The position numbers were made by a program, and so were the translations under genes. The notes beneath the pieces were generated by a model. The model saw nothing but the letters and a program-made list of their open reading frames with translations. It made no database searches and was not told where the DNA came from. Positions 24,679 through 33,182 of a DNA stretch of 64,000 bases are shown here, piece after piece (the first letter of the stretch is position 1; each line of letters starts with the position of its first letter). This DNA is from CADEED01 sp035701825. GTDB lineage: Bacteria > Pseudomonadota > Gammaproteobacteria > Steroidobacterales > Steroidobacteraceae. The stretch is from positions 1-64,000 of the forward strand of contig DASSRK010000088.1 in assembly GCA_035701825.1 (NCBI GenBank), read 5' to 3'.

Positions 24679-25773
24679 ATGTCATCCGCCATACACGCGG
24701 CCATCACCGGTTGGGGCAAGTGCCTGCCGCCCTCGGTGCTGAGCAACGCGGACCTCGCGACCTTCCTCGACACCAGCGACGAGTGGATCCTGACGCGCAC
24801 CGGCATCCGCGAGCGGCGCGTGTCACACGTGCCGGTGAGCGAGCTCGGCTTCGTCGCCGCGGCGCGCGCGCTGGCCTGCGCCGGTCTCGACGGCAAACAG
24901 CTCGAGCTGATCGTCTTCGGCTCGACCAGCTACGACGACCAGGTGCCGAACGTCGCCTCGGGCATCCAGCGCCGCGTGGGCGCCGAAGGCTGCGCCGCCA
25001 TGGACGTGAACACGGCCTGCACCAGTTTCCTGTATTCGCTGTCCACGGCCACCGCCATGATCCGCACCGGGGTCGTCGGCAATGCGCTGGTCATCGGCGC
25101 CGAGGTGATCTCGCCATTCATGGACTGGAGCGACCGCAACGTCGCGGTGTTGTTCGGCGATGGCGCCGCGGCCGTGGTGCTGCAGGCCACCGATCGCGAA
25201 GAAGGACTGCTGGCCGAGCGCCTCGGCTGCTACGGCGATTCGCGCGAAATCCTGCGCGTGCACGGCATGGGCGCGGGATATGGGCACCAGGACCGGGTAC
25301 TCGGCAAGACCGAGTGGCAGTTCGAGGGCCAGGAGATCTTCAAGAAGGCCGTACACGGCATGGCCATCGCCTGCGACGAGGCGCTGAAGAAAGCCGGCAA
25401 GCGCGCCGACGACGTCGACCTCGTGGTCCCGCACCAGGCCAACCTGCGCATCATCGAGGCCGTGGCCAGGAAGGCCGGCGTCCCGATGGAGCGCGTGTTC
25501 ACCAACGTGGCTCGCTACGGCAACATGTCCGCGGCCACCGTGCCGGTCGCGCTGTGCGAGGCGCTGGAAGAAGGGCGCGTGAAGCCGGGCGCGCTGCTGC
25601 TCATGCCCTCGTTCGGTGGCGGCCTCACCTTCACTGGCCACGTGGTGCGCTGGGGTGAGCGCGTGGCGCCGCTCGGCGGGAGCGACGCGGAGTTGCCACC
25701 AGCTAACCAGTCGGCGCTCGAGATCGTGAACCGCTATCGCGGCATCAAGACGCTGCGCGTCACGTCCGCTTGA
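24679..25773 (+). CDS. 3-oxoacyl-ACP synthase III (FabH-like)
   Basis: A 364-aa thiolase-fold condensing enzyme. The catalytic triad is C114 (NTACTSFLYS), H252 (VPHQANLRI) and N282 (RYGNMSAA). The length and the late GGGLTFTGHVVRW match KAS III proteins; it is about 40 residues longer than housekeeping FabH, with a C-terminal extension (about residue 320 on). It is not in a fab cluster, so it may be a KAS III paralogue with a special acyl substrate. TATCCT (24665-24670) ends 8 nt before the ATG. Confidence 0.88.
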   Translation: MSSAIHAAITGWGKCLPPSVLSNADLATFLDTSDEWILTRTGIRERRVSHVPVSELGFVAAARALACAGLDGKQLELIVFGSTSYDDQVPNVASGIQRRVGAEGCAAMDVNTACTSFLYSLSTATAMIRTGVVGNALVIGAEVISPFMDWSDRNVAVLFGDGAAAVVLQATDREEGLLAERLGCYGDSREILRVHGMGAGYGHQDRVLGKTEWQFEGQEIFKKAVHGMAIACDEALKKAGKRADDVDLVVPHQANLRIIEAVARKAGVPMERVFTNVARYGNMSAATVPVALCEALEEGRVKPGALLLMPSFGGGLTFTGHVVRWGERVAPLGGSDAELPPANQSALEIVNRYRGIKTLRVTSA

Positions 25774-25811
25774 CCGCCCAACCTGGGCGAAATCTGGATA
25801 AGGTCCACCGC

Positions 25812-26732
25812 ATGAGACGTGTCGTCGCAAGCGCCTGCCTGTTGTTCGCCGTATGGGTCCAGCCTGGACATGCCGGGCCGGCCAGCCCTGAAATCCAGGC
25901 GGTGCAGGCCGAACTCTCCGCGCTGCACCAGTGGCGCAACCTGCTCAAGGGCGACGGCAAGAAGGCGCCGGTCGACCCGCGCGGTCGTCGCGAATACGAC
26001 GACTTCGTGCAATACGCGATGCCCGATCAACTCGAAGTACGCATCGTGGAACTGCTGGAGCGCGCCACGAAGAACTGGAGCGATGCGCAGGCATCGCTCG
26101 ACGAAGCGCGCAAGCTTACCGAGGCCGCGAAGCGCAGTTCCACCAGCATCCACGAGTATCACTCGCGCGCCAACAAGACCAACTGGCGCGACCGTTGGCG
26201 GGTGTTCGCCGCGGGCAATGGATTGTCGACGACGCTGCCGAGCGCGGATTTCGACGCCGCCGAGAAGGACTATTCCGAACAGCTCGCCAGGGGCGACTTC
26301 GAGGCTGTGGTCATCGACGCGATCCCCAGGATGGACGCGGCGCTCAAGGCCGCCATCCAGCAGGCCACCACCGACCTGGTGGCGAGGAATTCCGAGCAGC
26401 TGAAGTTCATCACCCGATCCACGCCCTGCACGACCCAGGCCGCGAACGGCAAGCAGAAGGCGAGCATTACCCGCGCGGTCTCACCGATCGACTACTACCC
26501 GCCCAGTTCCATTCGCCGCAGTGAAGAGGGCGACATCGTGCTGCGCGCCCAAGTGCGGGCGGACAGTTGCGCCGATGCGGTCGCAATCGTCGTGAGTTCC
26601 GGCTATCCGGATCTCGATGCCGCGGCCTTGCAGGTGTTCGAGGCCACGTCGTTCGCGGCGGGGGTCGACGAGCAGGGCGCGCCGGTGGCCAGCCATTTCA
26701 CCTTCAAGATCCGGTTCACGCTCAAGGACTGA
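25812..26732 (+). CDS. Exported protein with C-terminal TonB-like domain
   Basis: A 306-aa protein with a signal peptide (about residues 1-20, VQPGHAG), a long helical middle with several heptad-like stretches (residues 25-200) and a TonB-C-like end: PIDYYPPSSIRRSEEGDIVLRA, then SSGYPDLDAAALQVFEATSF. The latter is the TonB family motif of proteins that contact outer-membrane receptors, but there is no N-terminal TonB membrane anchor or Pro-rich linker, so it is not a classical TonB. TAAGGT ends 7 nt before the ATG. Function unknown. Confidence 0.72.
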   Translation: MRRVVASACLLFAVWVQPGHAGPASPEIQAVQAELSALHQWRNLLKGDGKKAPVDPRGRREYDDFVQYAMPDQLEVRIVELLERATKNWSDAQASLDEARKLTEAAKRSSTSIHEYHSRANKTNWRDRWRVFAAGNGLSTTLPSADFDAAEKDYSEQLARGDFEAVVIDAIPRMDAALKAAIQQATTDLVARNSEQLKFITRSTPCTTQAANGKQKASITRAVSPIDYYPPSSIRRSEEGDIVLRAQVRADSCADAVAIVVSSGYPDLDAAALQVFEATSFAAGVDEQGAPVASHFTFKIRFTLKD

Positions 26733-26799
26733 CGCGTATCGGGTCATCGCCACCCGTGATCTACCAGCTCGCCGAACACTTGTGTGCGCGAGCGCGCAC

Positions 26800-27909
26800 T
26801 CACTGCACGTCGATGATCACCTTGCCGCGCGCGTGGCCCTCCTCCACGTACGCCACCGCCTCCTGCACCTGCGCCAGTGGATAGCGCCGGTCGATGATCG
26901 TCCTGATCCGCCCCGAACCGAGCAGCTCCGCCAGGTGCGCGAAATCCTGCTGGCTGAACTCCGCCACGAAGAACTTGAACTCGTGGTCGGAGAACGGACC
27001 GTACGCCATTGCCTTCAACGGCGCGGCCAGCGGACCTAGCCACGGGTTGGTGCTGGTGCTCCCGACCAGGACTACCTTGCCGGCCGGGTCCAGCACCTTC
27101 TCGAGCTCGCGCAACCCGTGGTTGCCCACCGTATCGACGATCAGGTCGTAGCGCTCGGGGCGTGTGGTGAAGTCGACATTCTTGTAGTCGAGCACGCGGT
27201 CCGCGCCGATCGATGCCACCATGTCGACGTTGCGCGTGCTGCAGACGCCGGTGACGTTCGCGCCCATGGCCTTGGCGATCTGCACGGCATACGTGCCGAC
27301 GCCGCCCGATGCGCCGTTGATGAGCACCTTCTGGCCGGCCTTGAGCCCGCCCTGGTCGCGCAAGGCCTGCAGCGCGGTGATCGCGGCCACCGCCACTCCG
27401 CCGGCCTCCTCGTGCGTGACGTTCGCCGGCTTGTGCGCCACGTTGCCGTTGGCGCGCACGCGCACGTATTGGCCAAAGGCACCACCCGCGCCACCGAACA
27501 CCTCGTCGCCCGCCTTGAAATCATTCACGTCCTTGCCGACGGCTTCGACGATGCCGGAGAAGTCCGTGCCGATGTGCGGGTCCCTGGGCGCGCCGAAGCC
27601 GGCCTGCATGCGCATGATGTACGGCTCGCCACGCATGTAGTGCCACTCGAGCGGGTTCACCGACGACGCCACGACCTTCACCAGCAGCATGTCGTCCTCG
27701 ATGACCGGCTTCGGCACGCGCTCGAACTGCAGCACCGAGGCGGGGCCGTAGCAGTGGTAGCGCACCGCCGCCATCGAATCGGCGCCGGTGGCCATCGCTC
27801 CGGCCGGGGCGGGACAGGGATCGTTGTGGCTGATGGCGTACGCGAAGACCGACAGTGCCACGACCAGGACCAGCAGGATGGATCCGAGGATCTTCTTACG
27901 CAGCCTCAT
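26800..27909 (-). CDS. Membrane-anchored MDR family NAD(P)-dependent oxidoreductase
   Basis: A 369-aa medium-chain reductase of the zinc-free quinone-oxidoreductase type: SSVNPLEWHYMRGEP, HIGTDFSGIVEAVGKDV, the nucleotide loop INGASGGVGTYAVQIAKAMGA, and DLIVDTVGNHGL. No structural or catalytic zinc ligands are visible. It is unusual in having an N-terminal basic patch and a membrane helix (about residues 7-26, GSILLVLVVALSVFAYAI) before the catalytic fold. GGGAGGG precedes ATG 27909. Substrate unknown; reduction of enones or quinones is typical. Confidence 0.85.
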   Translation of the reverse strand: MRLRKKILGSILLVLVVALSVFAYAISHNDPCPAPAGAMATGADSMAAVRYHCYGPASVLQFERVPKPVIEDDMLLVKVVASSVNPLEWHYMRGEPYIMRMQAGFGAPRDPHIGTDFSGIVEAVGKDVNDFKAGDEVFGGAGGAFGQYVRVRANGNVAHKPANVTHEEAGGVAVAAITALQALRDQGGLKAGQKVLINGASGGVGTYAVQIAKAMGANVTGVCSTRNVDMVASIGADRVLDYKNVDFTTRPERYDLIVDTVGNHGLRELEKVLDPAGKVVLVGSTSTNPWLGPLAAPLKAMAYGPFSDHEFKFFVAEFSQQDFAHLAELLGSGRIRTIIDRRYPLAQVQEAVAYVEEGHARGKVIIDVQ

Positions 27910-27963
27910 GGCGCCCTCCCAGGCTCCGCGCGGGGGAACCTAGTTAGCACCTCGGCCGCCAAA

Positions 27964-27996
27964 CGACAACGCCCGCGTGATTGCTCACGCGGGCGT
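27964..27996 (-). terminator. Rho-independent terminator after the kor-bTHX unit
   Basis: On the minus strand, ACGCCCGCGTGA pairs with TCACGCGGGCGT (27969-27996) around a 4-nt loop, followed by TGTCGTTT. It lies 28 nt past the bTHX stop. Confidence 0.75.
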
Positions 27997-28024
27997 CGTT
28001 GGACCTGTGCTTCTTTCGTCTGGC

Positions 28025-28138
28025 CTAGGCTTTCTTCTTTGCCTTTGCTTTTTTCTTCGCTGGATCCTTGGCGCGGGTCTTGCCGAAAGAGCCCGCGTAG
28101 ATCTTTCCGCGCCTCGTGCGCCGATCGCCCTTACCCAT
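28025..28138 (-). CDS. Small 30S ribosomal protein bTHX
   Basis: A 37-aa, very basic protein starting MGKGDRRTRRGKIYAGSFGK, the signature of bacterial ribosomal protein THX, followed by a Lys/Ala tail. bTHX sits in a cavity at the head of the 30S subunit in Thermus and occurs in many bacteria as an easily missed short gene. Its ATG overlaps the end of the preceding 67-aa gene by 8 nt, with AAGAAG-type purines 6 nt upstream. It is the last gene before a terminator, at the end of the 2-oxoacid:ferredoxin oxidoreductase unit. Confidence 0.88.
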   Translation of the reverse strand: MGKGDRRTRRGKIYAGSFGKTRAKDPAKKKAKAKKKA

Positions 28139-28334
28139 TCGCTTCTTCCTTGTTCTGCGCAATCCACAGGAGTGCAGCCTCGATGTCCGAGAGCTGCGCA
28201 GCGGTCATGCCAGGGATGCGGCCACCGCCGGCTTCCTGCTTGACGCGCGCAAGCTCGGTGGACGACACCGTGCTCACCCAGGTGAGCCCGCGGCGCACCT
28301 TGCTTGTGAATTTCTGGGATTTTTCTTCGGTCAT
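28131..28334 (-). CDS. Small hypothetical protein upstream of bTHX
   Basis: A 67-aa soluble protein, not recognised. It has a basic N-terminal third (SQKFTSKVRRGLTW) and a helical C-terminal part (MTAAQLSDIEAALLWIAQNKEE). The frame is supported by the overlap with bTHX, codon usage, and GAGGAG 8 nt before ATG 28334. It lies 43 nt after korB on the same strand. Given the tight overlap, a ribosome-related role is conceivable, but nothing in the sequence proves it. Confidence 0.6.
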   Translation of the reverse strand: MTEEKSQKFTSKVRRGLTWVSTVSSTELARVKQEAGGGRIPGMTAAQLSDIEAALLWIAQNKEEANG

Positions 28335-28377
28335 ATCGACTCCTCGTCACCTCATCGCGGGCCGAAACATAGCGCCT

Positions 28378-29433
28378 CTAACGATATCGCGCCAGAACTT
28401 TCGCGAGAGCCGCCGACCCCGGCGACAGCCGGCCATGGGGAATCTGGTTGAGAGGAATAGCCGATGTCTCATTGACTTCGTGGAACTCCTTGCCGTCAGT
28501 GTCCACGTACAGCAGGCCGGTCAGGAATTCACCTTTTTTCAAGCGTTCCTGGATCGCGCTGCTCGCGGCGGCGCGGTCGGTCGGGTCATAACCCGCATCC
28601 AGCTTGCGCAGCAGTATCCGGCTGCCGTCGTGCAGCACCACCGGCAGCGCATCGCCCTCCGGGTACTGCGCGGTGATTTCCCGCTGGAACGGCACGAAGT
28701 CGGCATGCACGGCCGCGTCGTAGTGCTCGCGCGTGTACTGGTAGCTCTTGGTGGAGCCCTCGTGGTCGTTGAAGGTCACGCACGGCGACAGCACGTCGAT
28801 CAGCGCGAAGCCCTTGTGGCGCATGGCGGCCTGGATCAATGGCACCAATTGTTGTTTGTCGCCGGAGAAGCTGCGCGCCACGAAGGTGGCGCCGAGCGTC
28901 AGGGCGAGCAGCACCGGGTCGATCGGCGGTTGCTGGTTGACCTCGCCTTTCTTCGCCCGGGTGCCGACGTCGGCCGACGCCGAGAACTGCCCCTTGGTGA
29001 GGCCGTACACACCGTTGTTCTCGATGATGTACGCCATGTTGAGGTTGCGGCGGATGGCATGGCAGAACTGGCCGAGGCCGATGGACAGGGTATCGCCGTC
29101 GCCGGACACCCCCACGTAGGTCAGGTTGCGATTGGCGGCGTTGGCGCCCATGGCGATCGAAGGCATGCGGCCGTGCACGGAGTTGAAGCCGTGCCCACCG
29201 CTCACGAAGTACGCCGTGGTCTTCGACGAACAGCCGATGCCCGAGAGCTTCACCATGTCCTGCGGCTGGATGTCGAGGCCCCAGGTGGCTTCGATAATAG
29301 CCGCGGTGATCGAGTCATGGCCGCACCCCGCGCACAGCGTCGACAGCGCGCCCTCGTAGTCGCGGCGCGTCAGCCCGAGCGCGTTCTTCGGCAACGAAGG
29401 GTGCCTGACCTTGGGTTTGGGCAGGAATGTCAT
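28378..29433 (-). CDS. korB: 2-oxoacid:ferredoxin oxidoreductase beta subunit
   Basis: A 351-aa thiamine-diphosphate subunit. The N-terminal LCAGCGHDSIT and GIGCSSKTTAYF supply Fe-S and cofactor contacts, and the ThDP/Mg motif is GDGDTLSIGLGQFCHAIRRN followed by NNGVYGLTKGQFS. With KorA it oxidatively decarboxylates a 2-oxoacid (2-oxoglutarate most likely) to the acyl-CoA, reducing ferredoxin. The ATG overlaps the korA stop (ATGA). The single-beta-chain type with a fused gamma-alpha partner is the KorAB form found in aerobes as well as anaerobes. Confidence 0.92.
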   Translation of the reverse strand: MTFLPKPKVRHPSLPKNALGLTRRDYEGALSTLCAGCGHDSITAAIIEATWGLDIQPQDMVKLSGIGCSSKTTAYFVSGGHGFNSVHGRMPSIAMGANAANRNLTYVGVSGDGDTLSIGLGQFCHAIRRNLNMAYIIENNGVYGLTKGQFSASADVGTRAKKGEVNQQPPIDPVLLALTLGATFVARSFSGDKQQLVPLIQAAMRHKGFALIDVLSPCVTFNDHEGSTKSYQYTREHYDAAVHADFVPFQREITAQYPEGDALPVVLHDGSRILLRKLDAGYDPTDRAAASSAIQERLKKGEFLTGLLYVDTDGKEFHEVNETSAIPLNQIPHGRLSPGSAALAKVLARYR

Positions 29434-31295
29434 GCCAGGCCTCCCGAGCTCTTGGCGCCCACGGCCGGCACGGCCTCGGGCTTGCGCACCTTGGGTTCGA
29501 CTTCGGCGAGCACGCCGGTGACTATGAATTCGGAGGAGATCGGCAGGCCGCTGTAGTGCAGCAGCGAGCGCAGCCTGTCCTTCGGCACGCGGGTCTCGAG
29601 CGTCAGCAGCGAGCGCATCTGCGCGTCGCGGTTCTGCTCGACCACGAACACCAGCTTGTGCGCCTCGAGGAACTTCTCCACGTCCTCGCCGAACGGGAAC
29701 GCGCGCAGGCGCATGTAGTTAGTCGTGAGCCCGTGGCTCGCAAGGATATCGCGTGCCTCGCGCACCGCTCCGTCCGAGCTGCCGTAGGCGACGATGGCGA
29801 TGTCGATCTTCGGGTCGTGTTCGATGGCCGCCTTCGGCACCAGGCGCCTGGCGGTGTGGAACTTGCGCACCAGCCGATCGAGCACCACCTGGTATTCGGT
29901 CGAATCCTCGGTGTATGCGCCGTACTGCGTGTGGCCCGAGCCGCGCGTGAAATACGCACCCTTGGGATGCACGCCGGGCAGCGTGCGATACGGGATGCCG
30001 TCGCCGTCCACGTCGAGGTAGCGGTGGAATTTCTCGAGCTTCTGGATTTCCTCCACGCCGAGCACCTTGCCGCGGTCGGGGACGTAGTTGTCGTCCCACT
30101 TCAGATCCGGGCACATCCAGTCGTTCATGCCGATGTCGAGATCGGACATGACCATGACCGGGGTCTGCAGCCGCTCGGCGAGATCGAAGGCATCGCGCGC
30201 GAAGTAGAAGCATTCCTCCGGATCGCGCGGGAACAGGCAGACGTGCTTGGTGTCGCCATGCGAGGCATAGGCGCCCTCGAGGATGTCGCATTGCTGCGTG
30301 CGCGTGGGCATGCCGGTCGAAGGACCGACACGCTGGATGTCGAACAGCACCGCCGGCACCTCGGCGTAGTACGCGAGGCCCAGGAACTCGTTCATCAATG
30401 ACACGCCCGGGCCCGAGGTCGCGGTGAAGGCGCGCGCGCCGTTCCACGACGCTCCCAGCACCATGCCAATGGCGGCGAGCTCGTCCTCGGCCTGGATGAA
30501 CGCGAAGTTCTTCCTGCCGCTCTCCGGATCGACGCGCAGTTTGTCGGCAAACGACTTGAACGCGTCCATCAACGAGGTCGACGGCGTGATGGGATACCAC
30601 GCGCCCACCGTGGCGCCCGCGAACACGCAGCCCAGGCCGGCGGCCGTGTTGCCGTCGATCATGATGTGGCCCTGGGTCTTCGAGCCACCCGACAGCGGCG
30701 CCACCTTGAGCGGCAGTGGGCACCCGAGGTTCGCCTTGGCGTAGTCGTAGCCGAGCTGGATGGCTTTCATGTTCGAGTCGACCAGCGCCGGCTTCTTCGC
30801 GTAGGTCTCGGCCAGCAGCTCGCGGATCTTCGCCACGTCGAGGTCGAGCAGCGCCGCGAGCACGCCCGCGTAGCAGATGTTCTTCATCAGGATGCGCGTG
30901 CGCACCCCGTTGAAATTCTCGTTGCACAGCCTGGCCAGCGGCACGCCCAGCACGGTGATGTCGTCGCGTGCCAGCAGCGCCGGGCGCGGCCAGGTGCTGT
31001 CGTAGATGAGGTAGCCGCCCGAGACCACCTCGCGCACGTCGCGCGCGTAGGTTTCGGCGTTCATCGCCACCATCAGGTCGATCTTCCCGGAGCGCGCGAC
31101 GTAGCAGTCCTTGGTCACGCGGATCTCGTACCAGGTGGGCAGGCCCTGGATGTTCGAGGGGAAGTAGTTCTTGCCCATCACGGGCACGCCGCTCCGGAAG
31201 ATGGACTTCATCAGCAGCGTGTTGGCGCTGGCCGAGCCCGTGCCATTCACCGTCGCGATTTTGATCGCGAAGTCGTTGGTCCTGTCGATCGTCAT
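29430..31295 (-). CDS. korA: 2-oxoacid:ferredoxin oxidoreductase alpha subunit (gamma-alpha fusion)
   Basis: A 621-aa fusion: residues about 8-190 form the gamma domain (VNGTGSASANTLLMKSIFRS, LPTWYEIRVTKD), and from about 210 the alpha pyrimidine-binding domains (AGATVGAWYPITPSTSLMDA, ATSGPGVSLMNEFLGLAYYA, GPSTGMPTRTQQ). It provides the second half of the ThDP site and the CoA-binding part. It begins immediately after the stop of the GltD-like gene and overlaps korB, so all three are one transcription unit. Substrate 2-oxoglutarate is the usual annotation of this fusion type; pyruvate cannot be excluded. Confidence 0.92.
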   Translation of the reverse strand: MTIDRTNDFAIKIATVNGTGSASANTLLMKSIFRSGVPVMGKNYFPSNIQGLPTWYEIRVTKDCYVARSGKIDLMVAMNAETYARDVREVVSGGYLIYDSTWPRPALLARDDITVLGVPLARLCNENFNGVRTRILMKNICYAGVLAALLDLDVAKIRELLAETYAKKPALVDSNMKAIQLGYDYAKANLGCPLPLKVAPLSGGSKTQGHIMIDGNTAAGLGCVFAGATVGAWYPITPSTSLMDAFKSFADKLRVDPESGRKNFAFIQAEDELAAIGMVLGASWNGARAFTATSGPGVSLMNEFLGLAYYAEVPAVLFDIQRVGPSTGMPTRTQQCDILEGAYASHGDTKHVCLFPRDPEECFYFARDAFDLAERLQTPVMVMSDLDIGMNDWMCPDLKWDDNYVPDRGKVLGVEEIQKLEKFHRYLDVDGDGIPYRTLPGVHPKGAYFTRGSGHTQYGAYTEDSTEYQVVLDRLVRKFHTARRLVPKAAIEHDPKIDIAIVAYGSSDGAVREARDILASHGLTTNYMRLRAFPFGEDVEKFLEAHKLVFVVEQNRDAQMRSLLTLETRVPKDRLRSLLHYSGLPISSEFIVTGVLAEVEPKVRKPEAVPAVGAKSSGGLA

Positions 31296-33113
31296 CTAAG
31301 CACTCTTGGGCATTTTCGCAGCAGACGCTGCTGCCTCATCCTCGGCGTGCGGCCATTTGACGAAGGATTTCTGCATGTCCCAGGCGGCGGTGGGACAACG
31401 CTCGGCGCACAGGCCGCAGTGCACGCACAGGTCCTCGTCCTTGACCATGACCCGCGCGGTATGTTTCAGCGGCGCCGATACGTACAACGCCTGGGTGACG
31501 TTCCTGGCCGGCGCCTTGAGGCGCGTGCGCAGCTCGGCTTCCTCACCGTTGTGGGTGATCGTCAGGCAATCGACCGGGCAGATGTCGATGCAGGCATCGC
31601 ACTCGATGCACAGCTTGGTCTCGAACACCGTCTGCACGTCGCAGTTGAGGCAACGCTGCACTTCCTTCTCGATCTGCTCGGCGGTGAAACCCAGCTCCAC
31701 CTCGATATTGAGCTTCTTGAAACGCTCCTTGAGCGACACGTGCGGCATCAGGCGCCGCTCTGCCGGGTTGTAGTCGTTGGCGTACGACCACTCGTGCATG
31801 CCCATCTTGCGCGACTGCAGGTTCACGCCCGGCGGCAGGCGCTCGGTGACGGCCTTGCCCTGGCAGAAGTTGTGGATGGAAATCGCAGCCTGGTGGCCGT
31901 GCTCCACCGCCCAGATGATGTTCTTGGGGCCGAAGGCCGCGTCGCCGCCGAAGAACACGCCGGCGCGCGAGGATTCGAAGGTCTGCGCATCGACCTTGGG
32001 CACGTCCCACTTGTCGAACTCGATGCCGAGGTCGCGCTCGATCCACGGGAACGCGTTCTCCTGGCCGATGGCCAGGATCACGTCGTCCGCCTCGAGGAAT
32101 TCCTCGCCGCTGATGCGTTCGGCCGTGATGCGGCCGTTGGCGTCGATGTCGTATTCCATGACGTCGAACATCATTCCCTTGAGCTTGCCGTTCTCGACGA
32201 CGAAGCTCCGGGGCGAGCGGTTGATGATGATCTTGACGTGCTCTTCCTCGGCATCTTCCAGTTCCCAGGCCGACGCCTTGAAGAACTGGCGCGGCTTGCG
32301 CGCGATGACCTTCACGTCGTCGGCACCGAGGCGCAGGCTCGTACGGCAACAGTCCATGGCCGTGTTGCCCACGCCGATGATCAGCACCTTCTTGCCGATC
32401 GACTTGACGTGATCGAAGGCCACCGACTCGAGCCAGGTGATGCCGATGTGGATGTTGGCCGCGCCTTCCTGGCGGCCCGGCAGCTTCAGTTCCTTGCCCT
32501 TGGGCGCGCCCGCTCCGACGAACACCGCGTCGAAGCCGCCCTTGTCCAGCAACTCGCGCATCGACCTGACGGGATGGTTGAGCTTCAGGTCCACGCCCAT
32601 GTCGACGATGGTGGCGATTTCCTCGTTGAGCACCTCGGCAGGCAGGCGGAACGACGGGATGTTGGTGCGCATGAGTCCGCCGGGCACGGCGAACTGCTCG
32701 AAGATGGTGACCGAGTAGCCGAGTGGCATGAGGTCATTGGCCACGGTCAGCGAGGCGCAACCGGCGCCGATCAGCGCCACTTTCTTGCCGTTCTTGAGCT
32801 TCGGGATGCGCGGCAGCCGGCTCTTGAAATCGTCCTCGCGGTGATCGGCCGCGACGCGCTTCAGGCGGCAGATGGCCACGGGCTTCTCTTCGACGCGGCC
32901 ACGGCGGCACGCCGGCTCGCAAGGCCGGTCGCAAACCCGCCCCAGTATTCCCGGGAAGACATTGGAATGGCGATTCACCAGGTACGCTTCGGTGAACTTG
33001 CCTTGTGCGATGAGCCGGATGTACTCGGGAACGTCGGTATGGGCCGGGCAAGCCCACTGGCAATCCACGACCTTGTGGAAGTAGTCGGGTTGCGTCGTGT
33101 CGGTCGGTTGCAT
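31296..33113 (-). CDS. GltD-like FAD/NAD(P) oxidoreductase with 2x[4Fe-4S] domain
   Basis: A 605-aa flavoprotein related to the small subunit of glutamate synthase. The N-terminal Fe-S helical domain has CQWACPAHTDVPEYI and VCDRPCEPACRRG; FAD binding is at VALIGAGCASLTVANDL, NAD(P) binding at LIIGVGNTAMDCC. It ends with a ferredoxin domain: CIECDACIDICP from C502 and CVHCGLCAERCP from C563. It is the likely electron link between KorAB ferredoxin chemistry and NAD(P). GGGGGGA precedes ATG 33113. It is the first gene of the minus-strand kor unit and is divergent from the DUF971 gene. Confidence 0.88.
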   Translation of the reverse strand: MQPTDTTQPDYFHKVVDCQWACPAHTDVPEYIRLIAQGKFTEAYLVNRHSNVFPGILGRVCDRPCEPACRRGRVEEKPVAICRLKRVAADHREDDFKSRLPRIPKLKNGKKVALIGAGCASLTVANDLMPLGYSVTIFEQFAVPGGLMRTNIPSFRLPAEVLNEEIATIVDMGVDLKLNHPVRSMRELLDKGGFDAVFVGAGAPKGKELKLPGRQEGAANIHIGITWLESVAFDHVKSIGKKVLIIGVGNTAMDCCRTSLRLGADDVKVIARKPRQFFKASAWELEDAEEEHVKIIINRSPRSFVVENGKLKGMMFDVMEYDIDANGRITAERISGEEFLEADDVILAIGQENAFPWIERDLGIEFDKWDVPKVDAQTFESSRAGVFFGGDAAFGPKNIIWAVEHGHQAAISIHNFCQGKAVTERLPPGVNLQSRKMGMHEWSYANDYNPAERRLMPHVSLKERFKKLNIEVELGFTAEQIEKEVQRCLNCDVQTVFETKLCIECDACIDICPVDCLTITHNGEEAELRTRLKAPARNVTQALYVSAPLKHTARVMVKDEDLCVHCGLCAERCPTAAWDMQKSFVKWPHAEDEAAASAAKMPKSA

Positions 33114-33182
33114 ATCCCCCCGAAATCTCCGCGGGTTTTCTCCCGCCAGCGTGCCGGCGAGTATAGGCTTCGCGGCCAGCGA

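Noticed and set aside
25812..26732. Annotation as TonB energy-transducing protein
   Set aside because: The C-terminal domain fits, but there is a cleavable-type signal and no Pro-rich periplasmic spacer, exbBD neighbours or His-containing anchor.
26784..26799. Hairpin GTGCGC-GAGC-GCGCAC just after the MDR gene
   Set aside because: No T tract on either strand and common sequence type at this GC content, so not called a terminator.
33118..33182. Possible riboswitch or long leader between the GltD-like and DUF971 genes
   Set aside because: Only about 69 nt between divergent starts, with no recognisable aptamer pattern; more likely two promoters (TATACT-like sequence on the minus strand).
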